Shown in pieces: positions 23,609 through 33,268 of a DNA stretch of 64,000 nt (position 1 is the stretch's first letter; each line of letters starts with the position of its first letter). The notes beneath the pieces are model-generated. The model did not search any database, was not told the origin of the DNA, and saw only the letters and a list, made by a program, of their open reading frames with translations. The DNA is from Trichobilharzia szidati (lineage: Eukaryota > Platyhelminthes > Trematoda > Strigeidida > Schistosomatidae), in assembly GCA_944472155.2 (NCBI GenBank), contig OX235271.1, positions 88,053,256 to 88,117,255 on the forward strand, read 5' to 3'. The translations under genes were made by a program, and so were the position numbers.

Positions 23609-24498
23609 TTGTTTATTAGATGTATCACACAGTGAAACAGTTTTGACGTTTCGAACAAAATCTATTATTGTTCATAATCATTTCATCAATTATAATCACA
23701 CGACTTCGAAACTTGAGTTTTATAGTTTCCTTTGTCCTCTCCTATTCGTCGTCGTTGTGGTAGTAGAATTTTCCAGATATCTGGGACAGGTGTTGAATCA
23801 TTCCTATTACACGTATTCTCTTCAGTTGATTCGATAAACAAAGCTTCTGTTATCAATCTCTCCCTCCACCCTGTGACATTAGATTTTAAAACTGTCATCT
23901 TATCCCATCCTATTGTATGGTTGTGTGTAATTGCATGTAGTGAGTGCTATAGCTGAACTATTCTCTAGATTTCTTATCTTATTCAGGTCAACTAATCTAG
24001 ATTTCGCTGCTGGGTATTTGTGTTGCTCGGCTACTCTCACGACTGCCCCTGTTCTACTACTTTGACTTATGTATTTGACCTGACAGACAAGGTATTAGAT
24101 AAACTAAATTGTTTTGTTTCATTGGCTCCACAGGATCCTTTAGCCGATAAAGATTGTTTCTAATTGAGTTTGTGGGTGGTTTGAATGCCAGCCACTTTTA
24201 TTCCTGCGTTGTTAAAAAAATAAAAATAAACAATGGTAGTAGTGATAGTGGTAATAATAATAATAATAATGACGACTTGCATGTCAAACACGCACAAGAT
24301 AATGGCAACACCAACCATAAGAAATCTAAATCATCTGTAGTTATTCCATACAAGGAAGGAACCTCGGAAACCTTACGCAGGTTCGAAGTCGTGTGATTAT
24401 AATTGATATGATTATGAACAATAATAAATTTTGTTCGAAACGTCATCCAGTCAATAAAAATACTGTTTCACTGTGTGATACATCTAATAAATAAACCA
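23609..24498. mobile_element. Penelope-like element remnant with inverted flanks
   Basis: Inverted arms lie at 23609-23711 and 24381-24498; both contain the gtgtatcacacagtgaaaca-type segment and the attattgttcataatcat segment. Just inside the right arm, the plus strand encodes VVIPYKEGTSETLRR, a motif of Penelope-like ORFs. The middle contains an AAT microsatellite (24251-24269) and a dacayed Lys/Asn-rich frame. Confidence 0.65.
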
Positions 24499-24630
24499 AA
24501 TGGAATTACTTACTACCACAGTGCCCAAGTTTTACACATATATTAAGTTACTGTTTATTTCACAGATTTGTAAGCTCTTTTCTGACATTTGTCTCTTCAC
24601 ATATAAAACCCATGGTACATATGGTACGGT

Positions 24631-25010
24631 TCAATTTGTATATTTAATAGTCGTACGAGCATAAATTCTTGTGAAATTTCTTCTGGTTCCACTGGAAGAG
24701 GTACAAAGAGAAAGTTGCAAACAAAAAGGAGGTTCAGTGTCTAACAAGGTGACTTTAGCTAAATGCTTGTCAGAATTAAAACGCCTATCAACAATAATTT
24801 TAGTTAATTTAATCAAAGGCAAATACACCACTAACCCTGTTTGGAGCCCTTCAAAGTCTTCTTTGAGAAGATCAAAGAAGAATAAGGGAGAACAATAAAG
24901 AAGTATAGCTAAAATACATAGGCGCAGAGGTTCAGTTACTCCAGAAAGTCTCAACTTCCTTACGTAATAAGTCAAACGAAATCTTTTCTTAGAAACCAAC
25001 AAGATAAGAC
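24631..25010 (-). mobile_element. CR1-like LINE, reverse transcriptase C-terminus
   Basis: The minus-strand frame 24631..25002 reads RLTYYVRKLRLSGVTEPLRL, ILLYCSPLFFFDLLKEDFE, and RRNFTRIYARTTIKYTN. This is the layout of the C-terminal region of CR1-type reverse transcriptases (fLRKL...v......ilLY.sPv.f..L...d...l...fk.iyaRT). Truncated at both ends. Confidence 0.8.
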
Positions 25011-25141
25011 GACCACCCTGTGATCTAGGACTCAGTGTGTGTTGAAATCAGCTTGCTTAGTAAAAGTTCCCCGGGGAATAGAATCAAAAGCAGCAGTGTA
25101 GTGACCCAGGTTGAACCAGGATGACCTATCTGGCGATTTGT

Positions 25142-25235
25142 GAGTCGGTGACACAGCGGTTAGAACGCTCGCCGACCATGCACATGGTCTGTGGTTCTAT
25201 TCCCGGCTGATGCACACCTGATATCAATGGTCGGA
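25142..25235 (+). mobile_element. SINE type T head
   Basis: Diverged head tgagtcggtgacacagcggt, then cgaccatgcacatggtc and acacctgatatcaatggtcgg. The usual tail is replaced by a type H SINE piece, giving a dimer. Confidence 0.7.
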
Positions 25236-25375
25236 AGATGCTGGATTCTACACCCAGAGGGTGCATAGCACTAATGAGTTCCGAACCAGAACGAGATAGT
25301 TGTCCAGCACTCCCTATTGGTTTTCAGTAGTTCTCTAACTGATATAGATCCATGGTCAAACTTGAAACAAACCAA
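25236..25375 (+). mobile_element. SINE type H, 3' part with canonical-length hammerhead core
   Basis: Core 25271-25296 reads ctaatga, gttc, a 7-nt loop, gaac, gaga. The spacing equals the canonical hammerhead, without the 3-nt insertion of the other copies, but two core positions differ (UAAUGA for UGAUGA; GAGA for GAAA). It ends with gttctctaactgatatagat. Confidence 0.7.
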
Positions 25376-25462
25376 ATCTCTACAAAATGTTAAGGTATAA
25401 GGTTTTCTACAATCTTGTTCGTTACATCATTCATTAAATTTATCACCTATTCTCTCTCTCTT

Positions 25463-25464
<2 letters not shown>

Positions 25465-25495
<31 letters not shown>
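25465..25495. repeat. (AT)n microsatellite
   Basis: AT dinucleotide run of about 30 bp. Confidence 0.9.
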
Positions 25496-25499
<4 letters not shown>

Positions 25500-26035
25500 C
25501 ATACTTTGCAGACTGATTTCATCTTTTGTGCTATTATGTTAAAGCATATGACATATTTTTCTATGTTATGTTATTCACTATGTTCTAATACCACTATCAC
25601 ACCTGATCATTATTGCTCATCTGAGTTATTTATTGATTAGCTAGCTAGGAAGGCAACTTGAAGGACATATTTAAGTAGAATTTTACTTTTATCACCATCG
25701 ACATTCCGTCTTTTCTACCAGCAGTGGTGTCAACTCTTCATGTATCGATTGTGAAAGAATAGGAATTGACAGTAGTTACCCTTATTTATATATAATGGAC
25801 TTAAAAAGGGTGCTCACCTTGATCGAATGTTTGTATGAAAACTATAGGGTAAATAGATTGACGTATTGATCAGTGCAGTATTCTGATCGTTTGATTTTTT
25901 GTGTTATGAGTGATTTTACCTGACAATAAGATTCCACCTTGAAGAGATGGTCGTTAGAATTCCCTTTAATTCTATCAAGAATAATTTTATTTGATAGGTA
26001 CAACAGTGATATAGTATTATTTTAGGTTAGGCCAC
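25496..26035. other. No gene seen
   Basis: AT-rich; nothing recognised. Confidence 0.4.
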
Positions 26036-26228
26036 GGATTGATATCTGTTAGAGAACCATTGAAAACCAGGGAGTACTGGACAGTTGTTTCGTCCTGTTT
26101 TGGGACTCATTGGCAGTACGCACCCACTGGGTTTCGAACCCTTCTGGTTTCAAGGAAAGCTCGTACACCATTCAACCACTGGGACCCGATTCAATGGTCC
26201 AGTAGTTCCTGGCTTTCAATGGTTCTCT
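26036..26228 (-). mobile_element. SINE type H, reverse, interrupted by an LTR
   Basis: Reverse type H copy with core 26088-26115. It is followed by a short forward type H tail (tggctttcaatggttctct) that resumes after the LTR at 26568 as tctaactgatatcaatccgt. Confidence 0.72.
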
Positions 26229-26567
26229 TGTGGTGAGAGCTGGCTGCTAACCAAATTGGTAGACAGTAATTTACGTCAATGTTTACGTCCCCAATATTGG
26301 TCGTGAGAAAAATAAAAACAAAAACTGATTCAACAACCAATCACAGCAGACCCTACGTAGGCAGATACAATTTGCAGATAGATAATCTGAACTTCAATAA
26401 ACGGCCACAAAGAGATGAACGATTAACTTTCAGCGAGAAACAACCAATCAGAAGACTGTGTTTGTCTGCTTAAAATGATCTATAATAATGTACAAGAAAA
26501 TCTATAAATATCTGTTGATTTCCTAAATAAACGATCTGTTGCCTGGCCCTTGTCTTCTGTTGTTACA
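26229..26567 (+). mobile_element. Solo LTR, family L1 copy 2 (inside a SINE)
   Basis: TGTGGTGAGAGC...TGTTGTTACA, with aataaacgatctgttgcctg near the 3' end. The SINE tail continues on both sides, so the LTR inserted after the SINE. Flanks ctct/ttct give a 4-bp duplication with one mismatch. Confidence 0.85.
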
Positions 26568-26609
26568 TTCTAACTGATATCAATCCGTGGTCTAACCTGA
26601 AACGGTATG

Positions 26610-27039
26610 AAAATAGAATCCCTAAAAACTACTTTTTGAAAATAGTATTATTTATTTGCTGATGATGTTTTGAGTACAATTTATTGTTCCTAATCATCAT
26701 ATCAAGGCACTTAAATAACTTTCAAACTTTGTTTATATAGTTACATTATTTCTTCTTTTTTGATTTTACTCACATCTTCCATATCTCTGGTATTGGTATT
26801 GCTTCATTCTTAGAGCATGTGTTAGGTGTAGATTCTATGATCAAAAATTCACTGACCAACCTCTCTCTCTCCCTATCTACCTATATAACTTTTTAGAACT
26901 GTGTCTCTGTGTCTCACTTTATTGTGTGATGATTTTAATGCATGCACTGCGATTGCTGAGTTTTTCTCTAAGTCATTCTATGATGGAATTACACTCACAG
27001 TTCCCGAATTCTATTCGTATACTAAGGATACCATTCACA
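26610..27039. repeat. Decayed Penelope-like flank sequence
   Basis: The stretch near 26770-26930 (tctggtattggtattgcttc; accaacctctctctctccct; gtctcactttattgtgtgatg) resembles 23780-23900. It looks like an older copy of the same Penelope-like flank. No coding sequence. Confidence 0.45.
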
Positions 27040-27790
27040 TCGTTATTACTATTATTATTGGACACTAAGACATGTGCCACATGAAAATAATAAAACAACA
27101 ATGTATAAGGAAAATAAGAACAGAATAAATAAGAGATACCATCTAGAAAGCAAGCAAAAAAGCATACTTGCCAAGATCATTCATCATTCGTAAGTTCATG
27201 TTACCTTCAGAAAGGGAAGAATAAAGGAAATTGCAGCATGTTCGCCATTGATTACGACTCTCTGCCGTTTCTGATAACGTCTGAATTATCTCTCTGACCA
27301 CAATTAGAGATGCGTTGGGATGCACCAACGGATCCTAACTTAGTAGAAATATCCCTCTTCCAATGGTGCCACATCATAGACTGACCATCTATACGCTTTT
27401 TCCACCCAGTTTCAGGGATAACAAACAGTGGACAGCATAACAGCCTCTGTGATGACATTCATAGCACATATCCAGGCCAGTGAAGCCGGTTTTTTCAAGA
27501 AGACCACACTCAATGAATGGTGACTTCTACCCGTGTCTAAACACACGCTGCCCGACCACAGAACTGATTACAAGGTGATGCCCTTGGACACAGGCAATTT
27601 TACTGAGGTAGCGCAGAGTTGTCGAACATCGTCAGCTCGGAGGGGCCAGGTTTCGCAGGCGTGTAGCAAGACTGTGCGCACTGAAGCAGGGTATGCCCAA
27701 CCTTTGACGGCATCACAAATTTTATGTGCAAGAGGACTAAAGATCTCTCAGAGGTTTGAACATGTACCACTTAGGGTAGTAATAAAAGAT
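27040..27790 (-). mobile_element. RTE-type LINE fragment, reverse
   Basis: The reverse complement encodes VRTVLLHACETWPLRADDVR (27600-27700), later GWKKRIDGQSMMWHHW and ISNCGQRDNSDVIRNGRES, with stops and frameshifts. The 3' end is at 27040-27180. The tail sequence differs from both RTE-A and RTE-B, so it may be a third lineage. Confidence 0.75.
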
Positions 27791-29149
27791 AATTTTTAAT
27801 TCAACTGTTGTGGGACAACATATCTATAGAATAAAATCCAGAATGTAATATCCTGTGGACTTATTTTCTTTATTGATCTTTCTTTGCTTTTCTTTTATGA
27901 TTGTAATTCTGTAGATGGGCTGATTTTATCTCTTCAGCAGTTTATGAACTTACATCTCAGTTTATACATTAGAGGAACTATCATACTAGTTAGCTAATGT
28001 TCTCATTAACGTATAAGATAGTCTGAATATGATATAATCTTCGAACAATAGTAATGGTATTAAAATAGTTGCTAAACGTTGTGCAGTTCGATAGGTTACT
28101 AAAAGCCTCTTCGATTATTATTATTATTTTTTTAGTGCTTCACACAATCATTCTTGATGGTAGGACTATCGAAGATATTCTTGTGTTTGCAGATTGTTAT
28201 TATTAATCTTGTGAACGATGAGTCTCGTAGGTCAGATGGGAGTACGATGGATTAGTAATCCAGAAGTCACTGGTTAAAATACTGACGTCATCCAGATTAT
28301 CCTTTCTTCTACAATCAATACTCTTACAACATTCTACCTATTCTACTCGGTAAACAATTGCTTTTCAACTGTCTTCTTAGTTAACATATAAAAACCTTTC
28401 GATATGTTGACCCTTTAATTCAGATAACATCTGATACCAATAATTGTTACAAAATAAATCAAATATTTTCTCGAAAAAACTTTCAGTTGATGACCTTTTA
28501 GTTCAGTCTTAAGTCGTTAGAGTCATGTTGATTGCCTGTATCTAAATTATCTAGAAACTTAGATTATTCATTATTTTGAAGTTTTTAATCCCATAGGTGC
28601 CTAATGTTCACCAGGCTGAATGTGATATGAACAATGACTCATTTGGAGGTTATTTGATTCCCTCTTAGCAATGGAATGAAAATCTGTCCTCTTGTAGAGC
28701 GATGGCAAGGCACATACCCCCGAAATACACCAGTTTGAATGAGCTCCACTAGGATAAAAGTAGAAACAAGGCATTTCTGGTGCACTAATCCATACATAAT
28801 AGCATGTAACAATTAAGATACAATTTTATATGTTTGATCATGAAGCCTGCTATCTAGATATGTCTGTCACACCAGTTATAACTGCTACAAACTAACAAGA
28901 CTTGTTCATTGAAACTGGTGAATTTGGGGGGTATGCTTTAGCGTCTCCCCTTCCTATAAGCGTAATTACTCTAATTTGTGTTGCTTGTGCAACTGTAAGT
29001 GTCCACTCCTGAAGACTTTCAAACATTAGATAAAAACAACTGTTCAGTGCTTCTTGTTTTTCTGTGGTCATTTTAAGTGATTTCAGTTCTTCACTTCAAA
29101 TTCAGTCACCAGTCATCTCCATGAATCAACACTACTCCATATAAGTAGT
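27791..29149. other. No gene seen; one possible tRNA-like segment
   Basis: AT-rich. 28235-28300 (gtcagatgggagtacgatgg...gtcactggttaaaatac) resembles the tRNA-like segment at 63715 and may be an old SINE head. Confidence 0.35.
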
Positions 29150-31264
29150 CAGTCCCGACCGAAAGCTGCTACCTTGACGTGGTGGTCGGGCTTGAACACT
29201 GCAATGACCCAACAAGCTATACTGGCTGGAACTTATGTTCCTGCAGGTCCTACCATGCCAGAAAGGTTGCTTGGATAGCAGTTAGACTAAAAGCAGTTAC
29301 CCAATCCAATCCTATGATTTCAAATACATCACAAAATATCATGCCGGATCGGTCGGGGCCCGGATTAACAACGACCGCGCTTCCTGCTGCCGTGTCACAG
29401 GGCAGAAGTGATAAATACGCTACTGAGACACACCAAATAAAAAAGAACAAACAAAAACAGGCCGTGTGTGACCGGCCTCAAGCAGTTGTCCCCTGGGCTC
29501 TGCGGTCACGCAACAAACTTCCACGGTGTGGGCAGCCGGGAAGTAACAACCGCCCTCACAATCCGAAGTGCACGCGAAACCCCTCTAATCCTCGCTCATC
29601 TTTGTCTTCATCTTCATCTCTATTATCTTGCCTTCCTTCTACCAATGCAACTCCTCTACTTGATGGCTCTTCACTTCCTCTTCAATCTGTGTGCACTGAC
29701 AACGATGGAAGCCAAAAAGCCACCATCGATGGTCTCCTAAAACCACGCCACCAATTTTATATAGGAGCATTTAATGTTAGGACACTTTGCCAAATAGGAC
29801 AACAAGCATCACTAGCCAAGACTCTGGCATCCCGAGCCATTGATGTATGTTGTGTTTCAGAAACACGCATACAAGACCCAAGTGTGGTTATTCACCTAAC
29901 CCCACCTGGCCAACAGGATGAATCTGCAAAATTCACCTTGAGGGTGTCAGGAGATGCGACGGCTAGCTCACGAGGATTAGCTGGTGTTGGGATAGCTTTA
30001 AGTACTAGAGCAGAAAAGACATTACTTGACTGGATCCCGGTAGATAGCCGAATGTGTGCTGTCCGTCTGAACGGATCAGTGAAAAGGAGAAAGGACTGCA
30101 CTACTCGCCGATGCCTTTTCGTAATCTCCGCCTACGCCCCCACTGACTGCAGTTCGGATGAAACGAAGGATGAGTTCTACCAAAAGCTGTCTAGTTTGCT
30201 GCGAAAGGCTAGACGCTCAGATATAGTCGTTATAGCTGGTGACTTTAATGCTCAAGTAGGGAAATTGTGTCAATCTGAGAAGAATGTCGGTGGCACATAC
30301 GGAATTCCGTGCCAGCGAACCGACAACGGTGACCGTCTCCTACAGTTCTGTTCAGATAATCATTTGTATCTTGTAAGCACTAACTTCAAACACAAGGAGA
30401 GACACTGTCTGACCTGGCGACCCCCATCATCAAATCAACGCTGGACACAAATAGACCACATAGCAATAAGCTATCGTTGGCGTGGGTCGGTAGGAGATTG
30501 TCGCTCCTTCTGGAACACGTGTGTAGATACCGATCACGCACTGGTCCGCGCTCGTGTGTGCTTACGACTGAACGGACGTAGGAAACAGCTGGCGGTAAAC
30601 CCTTCACGTCCCCACCTCGACCAGGGAACTAAGTCCCTATTTGAGGAAGAACTAGCTAAACACATATCTGAGTTCGACAGCTGCGCTCACCCTGAAGAAG
30701 CCTGGAAAAATATTCAGTCAGCCATAGATACAGCTGTAAAAGCTGTGAATAAGGTAAATCCAAAGGTGAGTAGAAACCATTGGATTTCGACTGCCTCATC
30801 CGAACTGATAGATGCTAGAAGACTTATACCGGCGAGCTCCGAATTCAATGAGGAGCGAAAGCTGCACAAAAAGAAACTTACGAAAAGTCTCCGCAAGGAC
30901 CGTGAACAGTGGTGGTTGACAAAGGCGAAAGAGATGGAAAAAGCATCGGCGATAGGCAACACCAGACAACTATTCAGGCTTATCAGGGAAACAGGTGGTA
31001 AAAGGCAAATGATAAGCGAAACAATCTCCGAGAAAAATGGCACCATAATTAGCTCCCAGGATAGACGTCTGGAGCGCTGGAAAGAACACTATGAAGAGCA
31101 GTTTAATTGGCCCACAGCCACACTTAACCTGCCGGACATCCAACACCTCCCTGAATGGGAGATAGACACAGGTCCTCCGTCCTTAACTGAGGTTACTAAA
31201 GCTGTCACCAATCTGAAGCTAGGCAAAGCAGCGGGACCTGATTTATTGACTCCAGAGGTATTTA
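29150..31264 (+). mobile_element. RTE-A-type LINE, 5' end with intact endonuclease ORF, cut by an assembly gap
   Basis: The longest open frame in the window runs unbroken from near 29179 into the gap. After about 190 poorly conserved residues comes an AP-type endonuclease: GAFNVRTLCQIG, CCVSETRIQ, CLFVISAYAPT, DIVVIAGDFNAQVG, WTQIDHIAISYRW and DTDHALVRARV. These are the N, E, D.N and DH catalytic motifs of RTE/L1 endonucleases. A linker (RNHWISTASSELIDARR; REQWWLTKAKEMEKA) leads to the start of the reverse transcriptase: EVTKAVTNLKLGKAAGPD, cut off at 31264. As the frame has no stop, this may be a young copy. It would use target-primed reverse transcription. The 5' region (ccgaccgaaagctgctacct) is also found alone at 18795-19365. 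Confidence 0.93.
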
Positions 31265-31764
31265 NNNNNNNNNNNNNNNNNNNNNNNNNNNNNNNNNNNN
31301 NNNNNNNNNNNNNNNNNNNNNNNNNNNNNNNNNNNNNNNNNNNNNNNNNNNNNNNNNNNNNNNNNNNNNNNNNNNNNNNNNNNNNNNNNNNNNNNNNNNN
31401 NNNNNNNNNNNNNNNNNNNNNNNNNNNNNNNNNNNNNNNNNNNNNNNNNNNNNNNNNNNNNNNNNNNNNNNNNNNNNNNNNNNNNNNNNNNNNNNNNNNN
31501 NNNNNNNNNNNNNNNNNNNNNNNNNNNNNNNNNNNNNNNNNNNNNNNNNNNNNNNNNNNNNNNNNNNNNNNNNNNNNNNNNNNNNNNNNNNNNNNNNNNN
31601 NNNNNNNNNNNNNNNNNNNNNNNNNNNNNNNNNNNNNNNNNNNNNNNNNNNNNNNNNNNNNNNNNNNNNNNNNNNNNNNNNNNNNNNNNNNNNNNNNNNN
31701 NNNNNNNNNNNNNNNNNNNNNNNNNNNNNNNNNNNNNNNNNNNNNNNNNNNNNNNNNNNNNNNN
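31265..31764. other. Assembly gap (500 N)
   Basis: Round-number gap that interrupts the RTE reverse transcriptase. Sequence to its right is unrelated to the LINE, so the rest of the element, at least 2 kb, is missing or collapsed. Confidence 0.99.
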
Positions 31765-31917
31765 ACATGAAAAAAAGGATTCAGTTAAAAAAAAACAATT
31801 ATTCACATTTTTATTATTCAAATTATGATTCGTCCATATTGTTTGATGCTTTATTCAGCCTTCTTGTCTTTATTGTCTGACAATTTTATGGCAGTTTGAT
31901 CTTAGATAATTAGTGTA

Positions 31918-32410
31918 GACTATCTGCTGCAATTAGTTGTGTTCTCTGAGCTGGTTAGTTGGTTTAATTGCGGAGCTTTCGTCGTCCTTTTGGACAATAT
32001 CTTCAGCGCAAGTTTTAGCATAAAATAAAACTGATTTAAATTTTCCATGAATGATAATGTCGAGAGTTTAAACAGAGAAAACAACAAAAGTGCCAGAGAA
32101 TTCCTAGAAGCCTGGTATTCAAGGGAATATGAGATTAACAAGCATGTTAATACAGACAAAATCTACTAGCTAATAAAATTGTAAAGCATGTAACAAGAAA
32201 GTTTAAAATCCAAGTCAATACAAATGTAAATCGACTGTCAGTCACGAAGATGGTTTACTAGGAGACGCAATTCTATCATTCATTAAGAACTAAAATCAAT
32301 TCATTTTAGGCTAAAACTTGCGCTGAAGATGCTGTCCAGAAGGACAACGGAAGCTCCTCAATTAAACAAACCACCTCAGAGAAAACAACTAATTGCAAAT
32401 CATTCACCTG
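31918..32410 (+). mobile_element. Penelope-like element fragment with inverted ends
   Basis: The motif tgcgctgaagatgctgtcca, gaaggac.acg.aagctcc and caattaaac occurs in reverse at 31918-32040 and forward at 32290-32410. Between them the plus strand encodes SAREFLEAWYSREYEINKHV, a C-terminal GIY-YIG region sequence of Penelope-like elements. Inverted flanks are a known property of this class. Confidence 0.72.
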
Positions 32411-32429
32411 AGCTACAAATCTTCTCTAT

Positions 32430-32545
32430 TGGTAGACTATCTGTTGAGTCCAGGGTTCGATTCTTGGCCGATACACTCCTAAACGTCGCTAAGCCAATAA
32501 TAAGCCTGGTGAATAAGTGTCGTTTCCTTATTTCTAAATAGCGAG
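32430..32545 (+). mobile_element. SINE type L, partial
   Basis: B-box gggttcgattcttggccgat followed by actcctaaacgtcgctaagc, as in the 10941 element. Lacks the A-box head and the tail. Confidence 0.6.
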
Positions 32546-32739
32546 TTCTTAGTTAACATTAAGGAAAACAAGTAGGTCCTCATTCTTATATAGGATACAT
32601 TTTACAGTAAATTTAATGATCATATTCCGTATAATGAACATTATAATATTCAGATATTGTTTAAATATTTGAGTTTTCGGTTTTCCCACACTTTCTCCTC
32701 AAAACTAACATTTGAAAATCTCTAATAACTGACTACAGG

Positions 32740-33090
32740 ATGAAGTTGCCTGGAGTTCCTGGAGGTGAGAAGCCGTGACCGGTGGAGTCCACCAAGTTGT
32801 GAACGTGTGTGTGAGGGTGGATGGCTTGAGATGGCAGTTGGTTGCGCCACTTATATCGCAATAGAAAGAAGTTCGAATTCATTGGCCATTAGATTCCTCC
32901 CCAGTGGTTGAATGATCAGCGGACTTTGCCTTGTAATCTGAGGGTCCTGGGTTCGATCCCCCAAGGTGACGGGTGGTTATGTGTGGACACTGATGAAGAG
33001 TGCCTGATAAGGACGAAATAGCTTTCCGGTAATCGTTTTGGTTTCAGTTGTTCTCTAGCTGTGATTTCAGTTCGTGATCTAACTTGTAAT
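32740..33090 (+). mobile_element. SINE type H, long copy
   Basis: Head with ccccagtggttgaatgatca and gggttcgatccc, hammerhead-like core 32990-33017 (ctgatga...ggacgaaat), and tail ggtttcagttgttctctagc. It ends about 180 bp before the first ATF6 exon. Confidence 0.75.
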
Positions 33091-33268
33091 TATTCCGCAC
33101 TATTTTATTAGCACATTATCATTGGGTAACGGAAATTCCAAATGTTTATAGAGATGATGGTCTCATGAAATATGTTTTTGCTTATGCATTTATTCACTTG
33201 GAACTTTATAGTATCTTTAATCTAAAGTGTATTTTTCATTATTATTTTTTGTTTGTATTTACTTAAAG

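Noticed and set aside
24154..24396. An 80-codon frame as a host gene
   Set aside because: It is low-complexity AAT repeat translation followed by a Penelope-like motif, lying inside an inverted repeat.
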